A DNA stretch of 53,536 nt. It comes from Pseudomonadota bacterium. Its GTDB lineage: Bacteria; Pseudomonadota; Gammaproteobacteria; Steroidobacterales; Steroidobacteraceae. The translations under genes and the position numbers were made by a program. Of the stretch, positions 1 to 8,863 are shown piece by piece (position 1 is the stretch's first letter; each line of letters starts with the position of its first letter). A model generated the notes under the pieces. It had not been told where the DNA came from, did not search any database, and was given only the letters and a program-made list of their open reading frames with translations. Where the stretch lies: positions 1-53,536 of the forward strand of contig JAJYDK010000026.1 in assembly GCA_021777555.1 (NCBI GenBank). The letters are read 5' to 3'.

Positions 1-807
1 GTGGCGCGCGACGGCCAACCGCTGATACAACGGCGGAAGCAGCGTCTGATCGCTCGCAAGCTGGCTCCGTGCCGTCAGCGCATCGAGGCGCGGAACGGAA
101 CCGGCGGCGACCGCGCTGCGCACCAGATCGAGGTTCGCGCGATCCTCGGCCAGCAATCCCTTCACGGCATGGATTTCCGCGTGCGTGGCGGCAATCATGA
201 TCGCCTGGGAGGCGACCTCCCCGGTGAGCACCAGGCGGGTGGCGCCGGCCTCGCTCAGCTGATATTGGACGAGCGCCTGCCGCTCTTCCACCGTGCGCGC
301 CACGGCGCCGATGTAGTCGAGGCGATAACTGATGCTCGCGCCGAACGCCACATAACTGAACGGGGGAAACGCATCCGGCCCGAGGAAATTGGCCCCGTAT
401 TTCTGGCGTCCTCCGGAGGCATCGCCCATCACTTGGGGATAGCGCCCGGCGGCTCCGACGGCCACCAGCTCTCTCGCCTGGGTCACGGCGGCCCGGGCGG
501 CGGCGAGGTCATGGTTGTCGGTGAGCGCCTGCTGCATCAGCGCATCGAGCGGCGGCGAGTGGAACAAAGTCCACCACGGCGCCGTCTGCCGTGCGCCGTG
601 CTCGATCCGTTGCCGATAGCGGTCCGACAAGGAGGGCTTGCGCCGCGCGGCGGCGGTCGATTCGGTCATCGGTCGGTACCGCGCGGGCGAGGGGACGCGC
701 GGCCGATGGAAGGAGGGTCCGGCCACGCAACCCCCGAGCGCGACCGAGAGCGCCAGGGCCGCGCCGAGGGCCGGCGCGCGCAGCCGATCTTGCACACGGG
801 TAATCAT
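1..807 (-). CDS. Outer membrane efflux lipoprotein, NodT/OprM family (3' end beyond window)
   Basis: Outer membrane factor that would give the EmrAB-type pump its exit duct. Reading from the ATG at 807, the first 25 residues form a signal peptide with a lipobox (LGGC), so the mature protein is probably a lipoprotein. An OMF-type N-terminal segment follows (W-W-x-L-F, then D-x-L-x-x-A-L-x-x-N-x-D-L), then long alpha-helical stretches typical of the TolC/OprM barrel-plus-tunnel fold. The start lies 1 nt past the emrB stop (TGAcATG), so the two are translated from one message. About 269 codons are visible; the family usually has 450-500, so the C-terminal half is missing only because of the window edge. 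It is too short to appear as a complete reading frame, and the frames on the opposite strand here are its shadows. Confidence 0.88.
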   Translation of the reverse strand, partial: MITRVQDRLRAPALGAALALSVALGGCVAGPSFHRPRVPSPARYRPMTESTAAARRKPSLSDRYRQRIEHGARQTAPWWTLFHSPPLDALMQQALTDNHDLAAARAAVTQARELVAVGAAGRYPQVMGDASGGRQKYGANFLGPDAFPPFSYVAFGASISYRLDYIGAVARTVEERQALVQYQLSEAGATRLVLTGEVASQAIMIAATHAEIHAVKGLLAEDRANLDLVRSAVAAGSVPRLDALTARSQLASDQTLLPPLYQRLAVARH

Positions 808-808
808 G

Positions 809-2317
809 TCAATCCAGCACCACGGATTCTTCCTCAAGATGCGCGCCCTTGGTGCGCAGCAACAGCAGCAGCGGCAGCAACGCCAGCGTCATGAGGAACA
901 TCAGTTTGAAGTCGTCGTTGTAGGCAATCATCTGAGCCTGGCGGGTCACGGCGTCGTTGAGCGCGGTCAGCCCCGCGGCCGAATGGAAGCTGAACGGAGC
1001 GTGCAGCCGGATCTGACCGCCGTAGGGCACGATGTGCGAGGCCAGGCGTTCATGCGCGATCTGGGTGTTGCGCGTCAGCAATGCGCTCGTGCCGGCTATG
1101 CCGATGCTGCTGCCGATATTGCGCAGCAGGTTGAACATGGACGTCCCCTCGGATCGATGATGGGCGGCGAGTGTCGCAAACGTCACGGTCGTGAGCGTCA
1201 CGTACGCCATCCCCGTGCCGAGTCCCTGAAGGAAGGTGCTCGACCAGATGAGTCCCTGGGGCATCTGCGTGGAGTAGCCGCACATGATGAGGAGCGAGGC
1301 GGCGGTCGTGGCGAGCCCCGCTCCGATCAGCAGTCGCGAATCCACCCGGCCGATGAGCCGTCCGGCTATGGTCATGGCGACGAAGCTGCCGAAGCCCCGC
1401 GGCGCCATGGCGATGCCCGAGGTGGTCACCGGATAGCCGAGCAGGTCCTCGAGAATCGGCGGCAGGAGCGCGAGCGTCGCAAACAGCACTACGCCCACCA
1501 CGAAGATGAGGAAATTGCCGACGGAGAAATTGCGGTCCCTGAACAGCCCCGGGCTCACGAACGGCTCGCGCGCCATCACCGTCTGCACCATGAACACCCA
1601 GAACGCCGCGGCCATCACGCCCGCCTCGATCCAGATCTCGGGCGAGGCGAACCAGTCCTTGAGCTCGCCACGGTCGAGCAGCAACTGCAGCGCCCCGACC
1701 GCGAGGCTGAGCGCGCCAAAGCCCAGGAAGTCAAAAGACGAGCGGCGCGGCTCGGTCTCGCGCAGGTAGGTCATGAGACCGATGGCGGCCAGGATGCCGA
1801 ACGGCACGTTGATGTAGAAGACCCAGCGCCAGCTGTAATTGTCGGTGAGCCAGCCGCCCAGCACCGGCGCCAGCATGGGCCCGATCACCACGCCCTGCCC
1901 CCACAACGCCATGGCGCGGCCGTGGTGCTCCGGCGGGTTGATGTCGAGGAGCACCGCCTGCGAGAGTGGCACGAGGCCCGCGCCCGAGGCGCCCTGCAGC
2001 AGTCGGAAGAGGACGATCTGGTCGATCGAATGCGCCATGCCGCACAGCATCGAGCTCACCGTGAACCCGATCACCGACAGCACCAGTACGCGCTTGCGTC
2101 CGTAGCGGCCTGCGAGCCAGCCCGACAGCGGCGTCATGATGGCGGCCGCCACGATGTAGGAGGTGAGCACCCAGTCCATCTGCTCGAGTGTCGCGGACAT
2201 GCTGCCGCCGATGCGTGGCAGCGCGACGTTCGCGATGGTCATGTCCACGGCCTGCAGCACGGTGGCGAGCGTGACCGAAATGGTGATCGGTACGCGATGG
2301 ACGGAGGCGTTCTCCAT
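809..2317 (-). CDS. emrB: MFS multidrug efflux permease, DHA2 family (EmrB-like)
   Basis: Inner membrane proton-driven drug exporter of the DHA2 (14-transmembrane) major facilitator family, 502 residues, the usual length. Visible hallmarks are the TM1 segment with Q-A-V-D-M-T-I-A-N-V-A-L-P, the motif-A loop G-R-Y-G-R-K-R after TM2, and the motif-C-like glycine-rich TM5 around G-P-M-L-A-P-V-L-G-G. The C-terminus is basic and cytosolic. It sits 32 bp after the HlyD-type adaptor and 1 nt before the outer membrane factor, giving a complete tripartite pump in one operon behind a MarR regulator. Substrates are probably hydrophobic drugs or uncouplers, by analogy with EmrB; the sequence does not tell. 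Confidence 0.95.
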   Translation of the reverse strand: MENASVHRVPITISVTLATVLQAVDMTIANVALPRIGGSMSATLEQMDWVLTSYIVAAAIMTPLSGWLAGRYGRKRVLVLSVIGFTVSSMLCGMAHSIDQIVLFRLLQGASGAGLVPLSQAVLLDINPPEHHGRAMALWGQGVVIGPMLAPVLGGWLTDNYSWRWVFYINVPFGILAAIGLMTYLRETEPRRSSFDFLGFGALSLAVGALQLLLDRGELKDWFASPEIWIEAGVMAAAFWVFMVQTVMAREPFVSPGLFRDRNFSVGNFLIFVVGVVLFATLALLPPILEDLLGYPVTTSGIAMAPRGFGSFVAMTIAGRLIGRVDSRLLIGAGLATTAASLLIMCGYSTQMPQGLIWSSTFLQGLGTGMAYVTLTTVTFATLAAHHRSEGTSMFNLLRNIGSSIGIAGTSALLTRNTQIAHERLASHIVPYGGQIRLHAPFSFHSAAGLTALNDAVTRQAQMIAYNDDFKLMFLMTLALLPLLLLLRTKGAHLEEESVVLD

Positions 2318-2349
2318 GGTGGCGCCGGCTGCCGTTGAGCCTTGGTGTC

Positions 2350-3483
2350 TCAGTGCGCCGCGGCAGCCGCGCGCCCCGCTCCGGAGTGCGTGTCTATCGT
2401 CACCGAGGCGCTGAGTCCGGAGCGCACTGCGGGCAGGGTATTTTGCAGCTGCAATCGCACGCCGAGCCGCTGCACCACCTTCACCCAGTTGCCGGTCGCA
2501 TTCTGCGGAGGCAGGACAGAGAACTGCGATCCCGTGCCGGGAGTGATGCTGGTCACCACGGCGTGGAAGGTGCGGCCCGGGTAGGCGTCGATGCTCACCG
2601 TGGCGTGTTCGCCCGGCCGGATGTCGGCCAGCTGATTCTCTTTGTAATTCGCCTCCACCCAGACATCGCGGGTCGAGACCAGTACGAAGGCGGGCGTGGC
2701 CTCGGGAAGGTAGCCACCGACCTGAAGATGCTCGACGCCTGTCACGATGCCATCGGCGGGCGCGCGGACGGTGGTGTATGAAAGATCGAGGCGCGCTCGA
2801 TCGAGGGCGGCAAGGGCTTGCTCGACCCGCGGGTGCGCGTCCACGGGCAGCTCGGCATTGCCTCCCAGACGGGCGAGCACGCCGATGATGCGCTGCCGGG
2901 CGGCCGTCACCCCCTCCTGAGCCTGCTGCAGCGCGAGCCGGGCCCGATCCAGCTGCGACTGCGAGGCCACACCGATCTTGAGCAGCCGGGACTGGCGGCG
3001 GTATTCGCGCCCCGCGTAGGCGAGCTCGCTCTCGGCGGAGTGCAGCGCCGCGACACTGCTCCGGTAGTCCGCCTGAAGCGACTCGACCGCGAGCCGCGCG
3101 CCGGCGAGGCGGGCCTGTGCGGCCTGCACGGCGATGCGAAATGCCCGGTCATCCAGCCGAAAAAGCATCTGGCCTCGGTGCACTCGCTCGTTGTCGCGCA
3201 CCTCGACCGCGCTCACCCTGCCCGACACGTCGGCGCTGATCTGCACCTGAGCGGCCCGCAGATACGCATCGTCAGTCGACTGATAGCGTCCGCTGGTGAA
3301 GTAGAAATACAATCCCGCGGCAAGCATGAGCAGCGGCACTCCCCACATGAGGGGCCGGCGCAGCCTCTCGCGCCAGGAGCGCCGCGCGGGCCTCGCCTCG
3401 GGCGCGTGAGCGGGGTCGATGCTTGCGGTCTCGGCAGGCGGTGGTTCGGCGAGCCGCGCCGCGGTTGTGGCCGAATCGTTCAC
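2350..3483 (-). CDS. emrA: HlyD-family periplasmic adaptor (EmrA-like)
   Basis: Membrane fusion protein linking the EmrB permease to the outer membrane factor, 377 residues. A short cytosolic N-terminus rich in Arg is followed by one membrane anchor (about residues 48-65, W-G-V-P-L-L-M-L-A-A-G-L) and a biotinyl-lipoyl-like segment (S-T-D-D-A-Y-L-R-A-A-Q-V-Q). A long coiled-coil hairpin of alternating Ala, Gln and Arg comes next. The second lipoyl half and beta-barrel (T-V-R-A-P-A-D-G-I-V-T, then W-V-E-A-N-Y-K-E-N-Q) close the fold as in EmrA. The start is taken as GTG at 3483 because it overlaps the marR stop (GTGA) and has AAGG 8 nt upstream. The longer frame reaching 3861 would read through marR in another frame and is rejected. 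Confidence 0.93.
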   Translation of the reverse strand: MNDSATTAARLAEPPPAETASIDPAHAPEARPARRSWRERLRRPLMWGVPLLMLAAGLYFYFTSGRYQSTDDAYLRAAQVQISADVSGRVSAVEVRDNERVHRGQMLFRLDDRAFRIAVQAAQARLAGARLAVESLQADYRSSVAALHSAESELAYAGREYRRQSRLLKIGVASQSQLDRARLALQQAQEGVTAARQRIIGVLARLGGNAELPVDAHPRVEQALAALDRARLDLSYTTVRAPADGIVTGVEHLQVGGYLPEATPAFVLVSTRDVWVEANYKENQLADIRPGEHATVSIDAYPGRTFHAVVTSITPGTGSQFSVLPPQNATGNWVKVVQRLGVRLQLQNTLPAVRSGLSASVTIDTHSGAGRAAAAAH

Positions 3484-3971
3484 TTTGAAATCCTTTGCGT
3501 CTTTCGGGCCGGCTCGAGCGGCTGCGGCGCCGGGAGCGGCGGCAACGCGGTGAGATTCGTGTGCAACCGCTCGAGCAGGGTCACCAGGAGCGTGCGCTCC
3601 TCGCCCGACAGCCCCTGCAGCATCTCGGCGCGAGTCTCGTTGATCAGCTGCCAGACATGCTCGACGACGGGCTTGGCCTTGGGGGTAAGCCACAGGGCAT
3701 GCGCGCGACGGTCCGAGGGATCGAAGCGCCGCTGCACCCACCCGTCCGATTCCATGCGGTCGAGGATGCGCACCAGGGTCATGGGATCGAGCTCGGTGAG
3801 CTCCGCCAGACGTTTCTGGCTGATGCCTTCGCTCCCCTCCAGATAGATGAGCGCCTTGCACTGCGGCAGGGTGAGCGAAAGACGCTGCGCCCGCTCCTCG
3901 AAGCGGCGGGTGTAGCGGCGGCTGACGTCCTTCAGCAGAAAACCCAGCTGGCGGTGGTGATCGGCGGTCAT
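3480..3971 (-). CDS. MarR-family transcriptional regulator
   Basis: Dimeric winged-helix repressor, 163 residues. The wHTH core is clear: L-P-Q-C-K-A-L-I-Y-L, I-S-Q-K-R-L-A-E-L, recognition helix around D-P-M-T-L-V-R-I-L-D-R-M-E, then the wing with D-P-S-D-R-R-A, the classic MarR wing motif. The C-terminal helices for dimerization follow, with a Pro-rich tail. It is first gene of the emrAB-OMF operon and overlaps emrA by 4 nt, so it most likely represses its own operon and is released by pump substrates. An inverted repeat overlaps its start codon. No clear Shine-Dalgarno precedes the ATG. Confidence 0.94.
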   Translation of the reverse strand: MTADHHRQLGFLLKDVSRRYTRRFEERAQRLSLTLPQCKALIYLEGSEGISQKRLAELTELDPMTLVRILDRMESDGWVQRRFDPSDRRAHALWLTPKAKPVVEHVWQLINETRAEMLQGLSGEERTLLVTLLERLHTNLTALPPLPAPQPLEPARKTQRISK

Positions 3972-3988
3972 ATCATTTTCTATGATAT
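3970..3988. promoter_or_regulatory. Inverted repeat overlapping the marR start (candidate operator)
   Basis: ATATCAT - 5 nt - ATGATAT, perfect 7-bp arms, beginning at the marR start codon. It also contributes to the 10-bp palindrome ATGATATCAT (3982-3991). AT-rich dyads of this size are the usual MarR operator form. The surrounding AT-rich tract (3990-4005) is the probable promoter. Confidence 0.6.
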
Positions 3989-4106
3989 CATTGTATATAA
4001 TATGAGTCGGTATGATTGCATCACAAATCGGCCGCCCATCGCCTCGCGACCCCGTGGGCGTACACTATCCGGCTCCGTTCCCTGTCAATTCTTCGGTTGA
4101 CGAACC

Positions 4107-4373
4107 ATGGCCACTGGCTGGGCCGGCGATGGCGCCGTGCAAGATCAAATCGATGCGACCGTGAGTGACGGCGTCCGCCGCGCACAGAGCCGCCTGCCGC
4201 AGGGGCCGGGGCTCACCCATTGCGCCGAGTGCGGGGCCGCCATCCCCGAGGCCCGCCGCCAGGCGATCCCGGGCGTGCGCCTGTGCCTGGCCTGTCAGGA
4301 AGCGACCGATCGGGAAATCGCCGCGTTCAGCGGTTACAACCGGCGGGGCAGCAAGGACAGCCAGTTGCGCTGA
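4107..4373 (+). CDS. DksA/TraR C4-type zinc-finger protein
   Basis: Small (88 aa) member of the DksA/TraR zinc-finger family, like E. coli YbiI. It has a four-cysteine finger C-A-E-C (residues 39-42) and C-L-A-C (60-63) separated by the typical I-P-E-A-R-R-x-A-I-P-G spacer, and an acidic-polar N-terminus too short for the DksA coiled coil. Full-length DksA acts at the RNA polymerase secondary channel. These short versions lack the coiled-coil tip and their role is uncertain. It is a single gene, divergent from marR, with the next gene 200 bp downstream. Confidence 0.85.
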   Translation: MATGWAGDGAVQDQIDATVSDGVRRAQSRLPQGPGLTHCAECGAAIPEARRQAIPGVRLCLACQEATDREIAAFSGYNRRGSKDSQLR

Positions 4374-4575
4374 GGGTCCGCCCGCTATCTCTGTGCGCCG
4401 AGCGGTTCAATGTGCTCGACCGGCGGGGTATCCCGTGCGGCGAGCGAAGCGTAGCCTGTGCCGATCATCGAGGGCCCGGTGCCCACCTCTTCACCTTGCG
4501 CCCGAGCCCGCTTGGCCGCGGGTGTCGGCCGCCTGCGCGGCTCACCGGCCAGACGACAACAACAGGGGATATGGC

Positions 4576-6930
4576 ATGTCCTTGAAGCTCTTTCGATATC
4601 GCCTTCTCGGTCTGATCGCTGGAGGGCTCGCCGCGGCGCTGCTCGCCGGCGGCGCGCTGGCCCGGGGGCGCCAGCTCACCGCGCAGGACTATGCGCGCGC
4701 CGAGCGCTTCATGCCATACAACACCCAGCCCCTCGTGGACCACGCGGTATACGCCGTCCATTGGCTCGGCAACAGACGATTCTGGTTCATCGACCACGAT
4801 GTCGCGGGCGACCATTACCGGGTGATGGATGCGGCAACGCGCAAAGTCTCGCGCGTATTCAACCAGATCAAGCTCGCCGCCGCGCTGAGCGTGGCCACGG
4901 GCAAAGCAGTCCTCGCCACGAAGCTGTCCATCTCCGCCATCCGCATACTGGCGGATGATCGTTACGACATCACCCGCAAGGGCAAGCACTTCCTGTGCGA
5001 TCTGCGAAACGCCGCCGTCTGCCTCGACAAGGCGACGCGGGTCAAGACCGGCAAGGAGCCGGGCATCCTCTCCCCCAACGGCAAGCTCGAAGCCTTCATC
5101 CGCAACTGGAACCTGTGGGTGCGCAACGTCACCACCGGCGAGGAGACGCAGCTCACCTTCGACGGCGTGAAGAATTTCGGCTACGCCACCCACAACGCCG
5201 GCTGGGTGCACTCCGGCAAGCCGGTGCTCAACTGGTCGCCGGACTCGAGGAAAATCGCCACCTACCAGCAGGACCAGCGCAAGGTGGGCGACATGTACCT
5301 GGTCAGCGCCCGGATCGGTCACCCCAGGCTCGAGAAATGGAAATACCCGCTGCCAGGCGACAAGCACGTGCTCATGATCGAGCCCGTGGTCATCGACGTC
5401 GCCACGCGCAAGGTGGTGCGGCTCGAGCTGCCGCCGCAGCAACGGCTGTCCAGCCTGTGCGATGAGCTCAGCTGCAAGGACGACGGACATTGGGACGATC
5501 TGCAGTGGGCGCCAGACAGCAGGACCTTCGCGCTCGTAACGACCTCGCGCGACCGCAAGCACGAGTGGTTCCGGGTGGCCGATGCGCGCACCGGCGCCGT
5601 GCGCACCGTGTTCGAGGACAGCGTCCGCACCTACTTCAACAGCGGCAACAGCGGCCTCGCAGCCGTCGACTGGCGCTATCTGCCCGAATCGCACGCGGCC
5701 CTCTGGTACAGCGACCGCAGCAACTGGGGCAACCTCTATCTCTACAGCCTGGAAAGCGGCCAGATGGAGCGTGCCATCACGACCGGCAAGGGCAACGTGA
5801 CGCAGGTGCTGCGCGTCGATCGCAAGACCGGCACGATCTGGTTTCGCGCCGTGGGCCGCACCCCGGGGCTCAACCCGTACTACGAGCAGCTGTGGAGAGT
5901 GAGTCTGCGCGGCGGCAGACCCAGGCTGCTGACCCCCGAGCCGTGCGATCACCTCATCAGCATGTCGCCGGACGGCAGATACTTCGTCGACAGCTGCTCA
6001 ACCCCAACCCGTCCGCCGGTCGCCACGCTGCGCAATGCCCGCAACGGCCGTATCCTCGCCACGGTCGCTCGCGCGGACCTCTCCCGCCTGAAGGCGGTGG
6101 GCTGGCAGCCGCCCGAGCAGATCGTGGTGAAGGGCCGGGACGGCAAGACCCCGCTCTACGGGCTGCTGTTCAAGCCCACGAACTTCGATCCGCACAGGAA
6201 GTACCCCATCGTCGATTACATCTACCCCGGCCCGTTCATCGGCTCGATTTTCACCTTCCGCTTCGAGCCCTCGCTCTACGACGATCAGTCGCTGGCCGAG
6301 CTCGGCTTCATCGTGGTGGCCATCAACGGCATGGGCACCCAGTACCGCTCGGCCGCCTTCCGCCACCTCTGGTACGGCGACATGGGCGACAACACGCTGC
6401 CCGACCAGGTCACCGCCATCAAGCAGCTTGCACGGCGTTACCCCTGGATCGACCTCGACCGCGTCGGCATCTGGGGGCATTCCGGCGGCGGCTACGCCAC
6501 GGCGGACGCCATGTTCCGCTACCCGGAGTTCTTCAAGGTCGGCTGGGCCGAGAGCGGCAACCACGACAATCGCGATTACGAAACCCAGTACAGCGAGATG
6601 TATCAGGGCCTGCTGGTCCGCCACGCGAACGGCACCACCAATTACGACAACCAGGCCAACGAGCTGATCGCCTCACACCTCGAGGGACACCTGATGCTCA
6701 CCTACGGGACGATGGACGACAACGTGCCGCCGGAGAACACCGAGCTCGTGGTGCAGGCGCTCATCAAGGCGAATAAGAACTTCGACATGATCGCGATTCC
6801 CAACGCGCGTCACGCCTATGGCTACGCCACGCCGTACATCACGCGGCGGCGATGGGACTACTTCGTGAGATATCTCGCGGGCAATGTCCCGCCGAAACAG
6901 TACGCGCTCAAGCCCTGGCCGTGGCACTGA
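4576..6930 (+). CDS. S9-family prolyl oligopeptidase, dipeptidyl-peptidase IV-like, exported
   Basis: Secreted serine peptidase, 784 aa. The N-terminus (M-S-L-K-L-F-R-Y-R, then a Leu/Ala-rich stretch to A-L-A-R) is a signal peptide. Residues ~40-500 form the DPP-IV-type beta-propeller (W-S-P-D-S, W-A-P-D-S, M-S-P-D-G blade motifs). The C-terminal third is the alpha/beta-hydrolase domain with nucleophile elbow G-H-S-G-G-G, acid in T-M-D-D-N-V-P, and histidine in A-R-H-A-Y-G. The start at 4576 is chosen because the signal peptide begins there; the frame remains open upstream to 4165 only by overlapping the preceding zinc-finger gene. It probably removes dipeptides, often X-Pro, from peptides in the periplasm. 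No neighbour appears linked in function. Confidence 0.92.
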   Translation: MSLKLFRYRLLGLIAGGLAAALLAGGALARGRQLTAQDYARAERFMPYNTQPLVDHAVYAVHWLGNRRFWFIDHDVAGDHYRVMDAATRKVSRVFNQIKLAAALSVATGKAVLATKLSISAIRILADDRYDITRKGKHFLCDLRNAAVCLDKATRVKTGKEPGILSPNGKLEAFIRNWNLWVRNVTTGEETQLTFDGVKNFGYATHNAGWVHSGKPVLNWSPDSRKIATYQQDQRKVGDMYLVSARIGHPRLEKWKYPLPGDKHVLMIEPVVIDVATRKVVRLELPPQQRLSSLCDELSCKDDGHWDDLQWAPDSRTFALVTTSRDRKHEWFRVADARTGAVRTVFEDSVRTYFNSGNSGLAAVDWRYLPESHAALWYSDRSNWGNLYLYSLESGQMERAITTGKGNVTQVLRVDRKTGTIWFRAVGRTPGLNPYYEQLWRVSLRGGRPRLLTPEPCDHLISMSPDGRYFVDSCSTPTRPPVATLRNARNGRILATVARADLSRLKAVGWQPPEQIVVKGRDGKTPLYGLLFKPTNFDPHRKYPIVDYIYPGPFIGSIFTFRFEPSLYDDQSLAELGFIVVAINGMGTQYRSAAFRHLWYGDMGDNTLPDQVTAIKQLARRYPWIDLDRVGIWGHSGGGYATADAMFRYPEFFKVGWAESGNHDNRDYETQYSEMYQGLLVRHANGTTNYDNQANELIASHLEGHLMLTYGTMDDNVPPENTELVVQALIKANKNFDMIAIPNARHAYGYATPYITRRRWDYFVRYLAGNVPPKQYALKPWPWH

Positions 6931-6948
6931 ACCGCCGCGCGGCCGGGC

Positions 6949-7986
6949 TCACCGTGCACGGCTGGCGAGTGCCTGCGCGACGGGCTGGTCGGCGAGATTC
7001 TCGATGAACCAGTTCGGATAGACCGGAGCTGGAACCGTCGCGGCGTCGAGTTCCGCGATTTCTCCCTCGCTCAGCGCGAGATCCGCCGCACGCAGGTTGT
7101 CCTCGAGCTGGTGCAGCTTCGAGGACCCGAGCAACACGCTGGTCACGGCGGATCTGGCGAGGAGCCACGCGATGGCCAGCTGGGCGACGCTCGCCTGGTG
7201 GGCCGAGGCGATGGCGCGCATGCGCTCGATGAGCCTGAAGCCGCTCTCCTTGTCGAAGGGCAGCAGATCGAAGCCGGACATGCGATTGTCGGGATCTGAC
7301 AGGCTCTCGCGCGTGTACTTGCCGCTCAGGAACCCGCCGGCGAGCGGACTCCAGACGGTCAGCCCCAGGCCATAGCGGCGCATCATCGGGATCACATCCC
7401 GCTCCACATCCCGGCCGAGCAGCGAGTAATACATCTGTCCGTGGGTGAACTGCGCAAGGCCCCCGGCGCGCTGCAATTCGAGCGCCGCCGCGACCCGCCA
7501 CGCCGACCAGTTGGAAAAGCCGAGATAACGCACCTTGCCCGCGCGAACCACTGCATCGAGCGCCTCGAGAGTCTCCTCGAGCGGCGTGTGCCGATCCTCC
7601 CGATGGGCGATGTAGACATCGATCCGATCCGTGCCGAGGCGCTTGAGGCTCTGATCCACCGACCAGAGGATGTGACGCCGCGACAGGCCTGACTGGGTCA
7701 GGGGCTGGCCGCTGCGGAAACCCACTTTGGTGGCGATCACGACGCCATCGCGGTGGTGCTTGAGCGCCGCGCCGAGGAGCGACTCCGACTCCCCGCCCGC
7801 GTAGGCATCAGCGGTATCGAAGAAATTGATGCCGGCATCGAGCGCGCGGTCGACGAGCTCGCCGGCCGCCTTTGCGCCCACCTTGTACACCGCACCGAGA
7901 TCGCGGTTCCCGGCGGTGAAAGTCATCGCCCCGAAGGCGAGGCGGGAAACGAGGAGTCCCGTGGACCCCAGCATCGAGTACTGCAT
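6949..7986 (-). CDS. Aldo/keto reductase
   Basis: NAD(P)H-dependent oxidoreductase of the aldo/keto reductase superfamily, 345 aa, with a TIM barrel. The catalytic tetrad is visible: D in F-F-D-T-A-D-A-Y (Asp, then Tyr), K in I-A-T-K-V-G, and H in Y-I-A-H-R-E-D. The cofactor-binding end is present near the C-terminus (S-V-L-L-G-S-S-K-L-H-Q-L-E-D-N). It resembles the YajO/Tas-like group that reduces small carbonyls, but the physiological substrate cannot be told. It is a single gene, convergent with the S9 peptidase, whose stop is 18 bp away. Confidence 0.93.
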   Translation of the reverse strand: MQYSMLGSTGLLVSRLAFGAMTFTAGNRDLGAVYKVGAKAAGELVDRALDAGINFFDTADAYAGGESESLLGAALKHHRDGVVIATKVGFRSGQPLTQSGLSRRHILWSVDQSLKRLGTDRIDVYIAHREDRHTPLEETLEALDAVVRAGKVRYLGFSNWSAWRVAAALELQRAGGLAQFTHGQMYYSLLGRDVERDVIPMMRRYGLGLTVWSPLAGGFLSGKYTRESLSDPDNRMSGFDLLPFDKESGFRLIERMRAIASAHQASVAQLAIAWLLARSAVTSVLLGSSKLHQLEDNLRAADLALSEGEIAELDAATVPAPVYPNWFIENLADQPVAQALASRAR

Positions 7987-8243
7987 GCCTATGACTCCTC
8001 GCGAGACCGGGCGGAACCGCCCGCCGATGGCCCCACTCCAGAGCGCCGCATTGATTTGATCAGCGGGCCGAAACAGAATCGCTCATCAGGCATTTCTTGA
8101 CCATCGGAGCATGGCCCGCCGCGGCCGCATACGGCCCAGGCTTCGGGCGTTCGAGCACCGAAGATCGGTTCCGGGATCGGACGCATCGTGACGGGCCCGG
8201 CGAGGGGAGTCCTTCCGGGCTCCCCTGCCGCGCCCGCAACGCC

Positions 8244-8762
8244 TCAAGTCATGGTCATCGGGATGGCGCCGAGGAAATCACGCTTGCCGAGATCCACCCC
8301 GTTGTGGCGCAGAATGCCGTAGGCGGTGGCGAGGTGGAAGTAGAAGTTCGGCAGCACGAAGTGGTTGAGATAGTCCGCGCCCCGCATGTGGCCCTTGTGA
8401 TCCGGGCCCAGGGGGAAGGTGATGTCGCGATCGGCCGAGCCGTCGATGCTCTTGGCATCGAGCGCTTTGACGTACGCGAGCGTCCTGGCGATCCGCGCCT
8501 TGAGCTCCCCGATCGTCTTCTCGCTGTCCTCATGCCGCGGCGGCTCGACGCCGGCCAGCCTCGCGCCACCGTTCTTCGCCTGGTCGCACACGATCTGGAC
8601 CTGGCGGGCGAATGTGAACATGTTGGGGAACAGACGCTCGTTGAGCAGCACGGCCGGATCGATCTTCTTCGCTTCGGCATATGCATCGGCCTTCTCGAGG
8701 AGCGCCGAGAGCGCGTTCAGGCCGATTTCGAATACGGGAAGGGACGCCTTGGACATCGACAT
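8244..8762 (-). CDS. DUF1993 family protein
   Basis: A 172-residue protein of the DUF1993 family (DinB-like four-helix fold expected). Recognisable family features are the N-terminal F-E-I-G-L-N-A-L-S-A-L-L-E-K-A, L-N-E-R-L-F-P-N-M-F-T-F-A-R-Q, and the C-terminal N-H-F-V-L-P-N-F-Y-F-H-L-A-T-A-Y-G-I-L-R-H-N-G-V. Function is unknown; family members are thought to be metal-binding like DinB. The ATG at 8762 is chosen because GAGG lies 8 nt upstream; the frame extends to 8849 but without a ribosome site. It is divergent from the OsmC gene, with only about 100 bp between. Confidence 0.88.
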   Translation of the reverse strand: MSMSKASLPVFEIGLNALSALLEKADAYAEAKKIDPAVLLNERLFPNMFTFARQVQIVCDQAKNGGARLAGVEPPRHEDSEKTIGELKARIARTLAYVKALDAKSIDGSADRDITFPLGPDHKGHMRGADYLNHFVLPNFYFHLATAYGILRHNGVDLGKRDFLGAIPMTMT

Positions 8763-8863
8763 GTCGGGAACCTCACTTCGGGATTGCGCATACAATATAG
8801 CCCCGCAGGGGCCACGGCAACCCGATTTCGGGGTGGCCCGATCCGCCAATCCAGGAGAGTCTC

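Noticed and set aside
638-2338. 566-codon plus-strand frame rich in Arg and His, opposite emrB
   Set aside because: It is a GC-rich shadow of the minus-strand emrB/OMF genes: no ribosome site, no family resemblance, extreme composition.
7987-8243. 65-codon frame upstream of the aldo/keto reductase
   Set aside because: No ribosome site or recognisable sequence; it is treated as intergenic.
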